A DNA stretch of 64,000 nucleotides. Source: Trachythela sp. YZ-2020. Its lineage: Eukaryota; Cnidaria; Anthozoa; Malacalcyonacea; Clavulariidae. The DNA is taken from contig JADLSH010000012.1 in NCBI GenBank assembly GCA_016169945.1, positions 87,544 through 151,543 of the forward strand, read 5' to 3'. The position numbers and the translations under genes are program-made. The notes under the pieces are model-generated. The model did not search any database. It worked only from the letters and a program-made list of their open reading frames with translations, and was not told where the DNA came from. Shown one piece after another: positions 59,694 through 64,000 of this stretch; position 1 is the first letter of the stretch; each line of letters opens with the position of its first letter.

Positions 59694-61551
59694 TGAAACT
59701 CACATCAATATACAGTACATTCTGGACAAATTAAAAAAAGAAATCTACAGCTATAAATAATTGCAGTAAGATTCCCGTACTCCAATAACCAATTGTGAAT
59801 CAGAAATGATTCTCAGCGCGTTCATCATCATGAACCAGTTTCATCGCACTTGCTTGAAGTTTGTAGGTGATATTTGAGAATATGATCTCATTCCAAGTGT
59901 CAACATAAGCTAAAGAAGGTAGAAATTAAAACATAATTATGTTATTTGTGCTACAGTAGCTGTAGTGCATGTGTCTTTCTGCCTCTGTGACCAAGGATTT
60001 CCATTCCTACAATATGCAGTTGTCTGATTATAATTTCACCTCAGTCACATGTGAGAGAAGAGTGCTTCCAGTTTGACTGTACTTACAATAACACCACAGG
60101 ATGTTTCCTGTAGCCAACACTTCACCAATTGAAGGTGATCATTACTGGACCTCCTGAGAGAGAACAGTTTGGAACTGATAAAGCTATCAGTTTTAAATAC
60201 ATTGTGCTATAGTGTACATATCATTTATAATACAAACCTTTTTATCGAGCTTGACTCAGAAACTGTTAGTTTTGTTGTTTTTCTTACCACTATTATTCTT
60301 TGCGTTGTGTGTTTCCATTGATTTAAATGGCTGAGCAATATATTGACACTTTGCAAAGATTTTGTCCATTCTTGAATAAGAGTTTTGTAATACTGAATCA
60401 TCATTCTTCTCTCATTACAATCTAGAAAATCATAGAGACACTAAGGGCTTGTTTAACCTATTAGCTGGCCCCAGCCTGCAGCCCAGTCCATTACATTGGC
60501 AGTCAACACAAAAATATGTTTCCATTGACATTTTTTTGTACACTTACTCTCTGAACATCATTGATATATTCTGGCTTCAGCAGCTTGAAATTGCTTCAAA
60601 TATTTTCATCACGCCTTTCGTCCATTGCGATACTTTATGAACATCCCTAACAAGCATAACAACATTTAAAGCTTTCTTCCTCAGTACACAAGTAAATCTC
60701 ATCCCATCAACAAGATGTGTTATGAACATGTAAGCTTGTCAAAAGGAAGGTTACGCCAACAATGCATCATTTTATCATGTTGCTACAAGGTTGTCACTCG
60801 CAACTTGTTAACAAGTTGTTGAATTGCAGGACAATAAGAAGTTGTTGGAACAACTTATAACAAGTCTGGTTGAGTCAAGAACCTCGTAGTAAGTTGTCAA
60901 CAAGCAGTTGATAGTTTGTCAACAAGCTGGAACCAAGCAGTGCGAATACATCCTGATAACAAGTTGTTGAAAAATTTGTAACAAATCTGTGCAGGCAACA
61001 ACCTTGTAGCAAATCATCAACAATTAAGCTGTTGATAACTTGTCAGCAAGCTGGGATTGGTACAAGTCTGCTGTAAGTTTGTTGTGTTTTTACATACAGA
61101 CCGTGATAGTATAATTGTTTGGTTTTGTGGGAAAGTTTGCCTTCTGTAATATGCAAGGCCATTAGCCACTAATATTTATAACTGTAGAAGAAATTGCAAC
61201 ATTGCACGTTTATAAAGTCTATTTTGAGATTATTCAAAGTTATAAAAACATTTTGACATTCCCTCTTAACAAATTACATTATGAAACAAAACGTTTACAT
61301 ATAAGTAACTACAATATGTACATTTAAAAATTTACCACAGACGATATTTACAAAGTACGATCATTTACTAAAATGTTCATTTCTTATATAAATATTTAAT
61401 CAACTCACCAAAATAGATCTTGCCACTCAGACTTTGTCACTCCTTTTTGTTTCAATATTTTTATAACTATCGGTTTCATTCCTGGCCATTTTTCATCAAA
61501 TTGTTCTTTGGCTTGTTCCTTTTTATTTAATAACAATGGAGAGTTCATCTT
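59694..61551 (-). pseudogene. Partial CUL5 duplicate (exons 1-4 with frame breaks)
   Basis: Matches the CUL5 region from about 30590 to 32723. The exon 1 counterpart (about 61412-61551) is intact from ATG to GT donor and differs by few bases. Exon 2, 3 and 4 counterparts (about 60548-60645, 60236-60425 and 59768-59911) have small insertions and deletions that break the frame. The intervening SINE-like element and TTGTTGACAAG repeat are also copied. The fragment is cut off at 59694, so the copy cannot make a full cullin. Confidence 0.88.
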
Positions 61552-61674
61552 TAAGGCGAATTTTGGTGGAAAAATAAACAAAAATTAAGTCATTTTATAA
61601 AGATTAGAATATTATGTATTTGTATTTAATTTAAATTGACAACATTCGAGCCGAGCGAAAGAAAGTACCTGGGC

Positions 61675-62060
61675 ACGAACACTGATCTCAAAAATGACTG
61701 GATAGATGTGATATTCTGTTTTCCACTGATCTCTAAACAAGACTGGATAGTCAAATATTCTGTTCCTCACTGATCTCAAAATAAAACTAGATAGTGCATT
61801 ATTTTGTTTACCACTGATCTCAAAATCTAACTGGATAGTGAAATATTCCTTTCTCCACTGATCTCCTTTTATACTGGATGGTGAGATATGCTGTTCTCCA
61901 CTGATCTCAAACTTGAACAGGATAGTGAAATATTCTGTTGTGCACTGATCTCAAAACTTGACCTGGATAGTGGACTTTTCTTCCCGCCACTGATCCTAAA
62001 ACTTTACTGGATAGCGTAATATTCGTTTCCCACTGATCTCAAAACTGGATAGTACATCGG
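61675..62060. repeat. Copy of the array upstream of CUL5
   Basis: About nine units of CACTGATCTC / ACTGGATAGTG matching 32835-33235 with scattered substitutions and small indels. Confidence 0.88.
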
Positions 62061-62709
62061 ACCAATTACTGACTTTGCGTGTTGTTGTCAAATCTAACTG
62101 AAGTTATCTTTGTAAATAAATATTTGGACATGTTCGAAATTCTGAAGCCATTTTCGTGTCGATACTTAGAATTTCAGGCGAATACTTGGACTTTCAAACA
62201 AATGCATATTTCACATATATAAAAGTTCACACAGCAAGATAGAAGTACAATTCATGAACAGTAATTCCTTAACCTTTCTATGAAGTTTATAGTTATCCTA
62301 AACCTTTGAAAACGTATTTAATTCGGAAACAGCTTTCATTAATTGCATATGAAGCCAATATAATACTTGGAATTTTAAGTTGATATACTTGGAACTCCAA
62401 ACAAATGCATATGTCTCAAGATACATGAAATTCTCACAGCATGGTGGTTAAAATGGTATTGTCAAACCAAACCAGTTATCTCCTTATAAGGATGTTGAGA
62501 GACTGACGCTCAAATCACGAGATGTTTTGAACACAATAAACATTACGACAAACTAAGGTGTTGTCTTAAACACAAAATACAGTTGACCCTGTTAAGATCA
62601 ATTTGTTGCAGAATCTTACAGTAAAAGATCTGTCACCATTCTCAACTTTTGGTAAGTCTACTTGATTATCCTTGTAATAGCCTATGATTGTCGCTAGTAA
62701 CCTTATCCT

Positions 62710-63040
62710 CGTCACCAATCTCTGTAGGCTTGACAGCTTAACAGGTGCAGAGAGCAGCGGAAAACTTTAAATCTTGTGTAAAGGATAAGACCTCACCACC
62801 AATCTCTGTAGGCTTGATAACTCAACAGGTAGAGCAGTGGACTAGATTTCTGGAGGTTGAGAGTTTAAATCTTGTGTACTTATAAAGGACAAGAACTCAC
62901 CATCAATCTCTGTAGGCTTGATAAACTGATTAACAGGCAGAGCAGTGGACTAAATTCCTGAACGTTGAAAGTTTAAATCTTGTGTACTTATAAAAGATAA
63001 GAACTCACCACCAATCTCTGTAGGCTTGATAGCTTAACAG
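62710..63040 (+). repeat. Tandem tRNA-like units, copy C
   Basis: Units with GATAACTCAACAGGTAGAGC and GGTTGAGAGTTTAAATC, matching 33810-34140 and 41950-42300. More degraded at the first unit. Confidence 0.65.
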
Positions 63041-63884
63041 GTTTCTGACTATAAATCGTATATCTATATGAAAGATCAAATGTGAGGACTAAACTCTAGA
63101 AGATGAGGTTTCGACTCTTGTGTACTTATAAAGGATATGAACTCGCCATTATACGTGTATACCTATCGACTCGATATGACTGAACAAGCATACTAGTGAG
63201 TAGTGAACTCGATACCCAGAATGATTGTCACTTTAAATCTAGTCTATTTATGAAAAACTCTAGATTTGAGTTGAACAGGTAGAGCGCGGTGAACTAGATT
63301 TCGTAAAGACAAGATTTTAGCACTAAACACTGTAGGCTTGAGATGCTTGAACAGACGCAGTCGAGTAAATTCCTTAACTAATTTCTGAGGGCTATATCGT
63401 TCAATATGCATGTCTTATAGAGACATGAATTAGACCCTTCAAAAAGGTTTAGAATATATATCTGGCTCTCTCATATAAGGCATAAGGAACTCTATTGTTA
63501 TGGTATTGAGCATTGTCCGACATTTTGTGAACCAAAACACACTCGTATATTTATAAAATATATAAAATAATAATAAAGAATAATACTGAAGTAGACACAA
63601 TCTAGTTTATGTATGCATGACAGCGCAACAAATGTAGCGCAATTGCCTAAAATCTCAACTGGGGACTGAGGGACAGTTTCAGATAGTATTAACAAATCCT
63701 TATGTATTTCATATTACCTGACTGGAGGAAAGCGGGCTACTTGAAGAAAATCTGAGAGCCCCGATAGAGTCTAACTGTTGTTAATTTTTGAAATTTTGAT
63801 CCTGAGTCATTTCACAATACAGAAACAAGCCTACGTTGAAAAAGGTTTAATGCTCTTACAACCATGTCATGTTCTACAGACGTG

Positions 63885-64000
63885 AAAATCTCATATCTTG
63901 TCAACAAGATGTGTTCGCAACAGACTTAGTGCTTGTCAACCAGTTGTAACAATGTTGTCATTTTATCAAGTTGCTACAAGGTTGTCACTCATTCACCCAT
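63885..64000. repeat. TTGTTGACAAG-rich repeat cut by the window end
   Basis: Starts ATATCTTGTCAACAAGATG; equals the first 115 bp of the repeat at 43248. Confidence 0.85.

Larger units (their letters stand above)
61552..64000 (+). other. Segmental duplication, copy C (upstream part only)
   Basis: Continues the copied CUL5 upstream region: short-period array (61675-62060), region equal to 33290-34500, tRNA-like units (62710-63040) and the TTGTTGACAAG repeat that starts at 63885. Compared with copy B, the window ends about 260 bp before the expected start codon of a third RING-TRAF-Kelch gene. No coding exon is present in the interval. Confidence 0.85.

Overview
This is an A+T-rich, intron-rich and repeat-rich animal nuclear genome window. 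Genes were assembled by hand from exon translations bounded by GT/AG signals in matching phase. The proteins are metazoan (CUL5, DCAF6, a PC1/3-like proprotein convertase), and two tandem genes have a RING / TRAF-zinc-finger / coiled-coil / Kelch architecture that I associate mainly with cnidarians and similar invertebrates. A cnidarian or another early-branching marine invertebrate is my best guess; the species cannot be fixed from the sequence.

Layout. 1-0.65 kb (+): last two exons of an unrecognised gene that begins before the window. 1.6-8.6 kb (+): complete 14-exon proprotein convertase (834 aa), with an unusual ~205-residue insertion inside its P domain. 9.0-17.6 kb (-): complete 12-exon DCAF6 (921 aa). 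19.0-23.1 kb (-): 5-exon gene for an unrecognised 280-aa protein whose introns are filled by 45-bp and 17-bp tandem arrays. 23.3-32.7 kb (-): complete 20-exon CUL5 (783 aa). 33.3-48.1 kb (+): two tandem segmental copies, each carrying a RING-TRAF-Kelch gene (562 and 592 aa). 48.1-50.3 kb (-): probable 4-exon unknown gene with one frame break. 50.5-56.9 kb: a 77-bp satellite split by a 5.37-kb terminal-inverted-repeat element. 56.9-57.8 kb (-): broken unknown ORF. 58.5-59.1 kb: TTTGTCTG-type microsatellite. 59.7-64.0 kb: a third, degraded copy of the CUL5 5' end plus the sequence that precedes the RING-TRAF-Kelch genes; the window ends about 250 bp before the expected start codon of a third copy.

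Functional theme. DCAF6 is a CUL4 ligase substrate receptor, CUL5 a cullin scaffold, and the RING-TRAF-Kelch proteins look like single-chain E3 ligases, so much of the window concerns ubiquitin ligation. Whether the clustering is functional is unknown. CUL5, the 280-aa gene and DCAF6 share one strand, and only ~225 bp separate the CUL5 stop from the next start codon.

Much of the non-coding DNA is repeats: a SINE-like family with a tRNA-like head and a 114-bp tail that forms tandem arrays, a TTGTTGACAAG-rich ~300-bp family, hAT-type MITEs with visible 8-bp target duplications, fold-back MITEs, several satellites, and tandem tRNA-like units. The 48-62 kb part shows many single-base frame breaks and irregular satellite units, from either decay or lower assembly quality.
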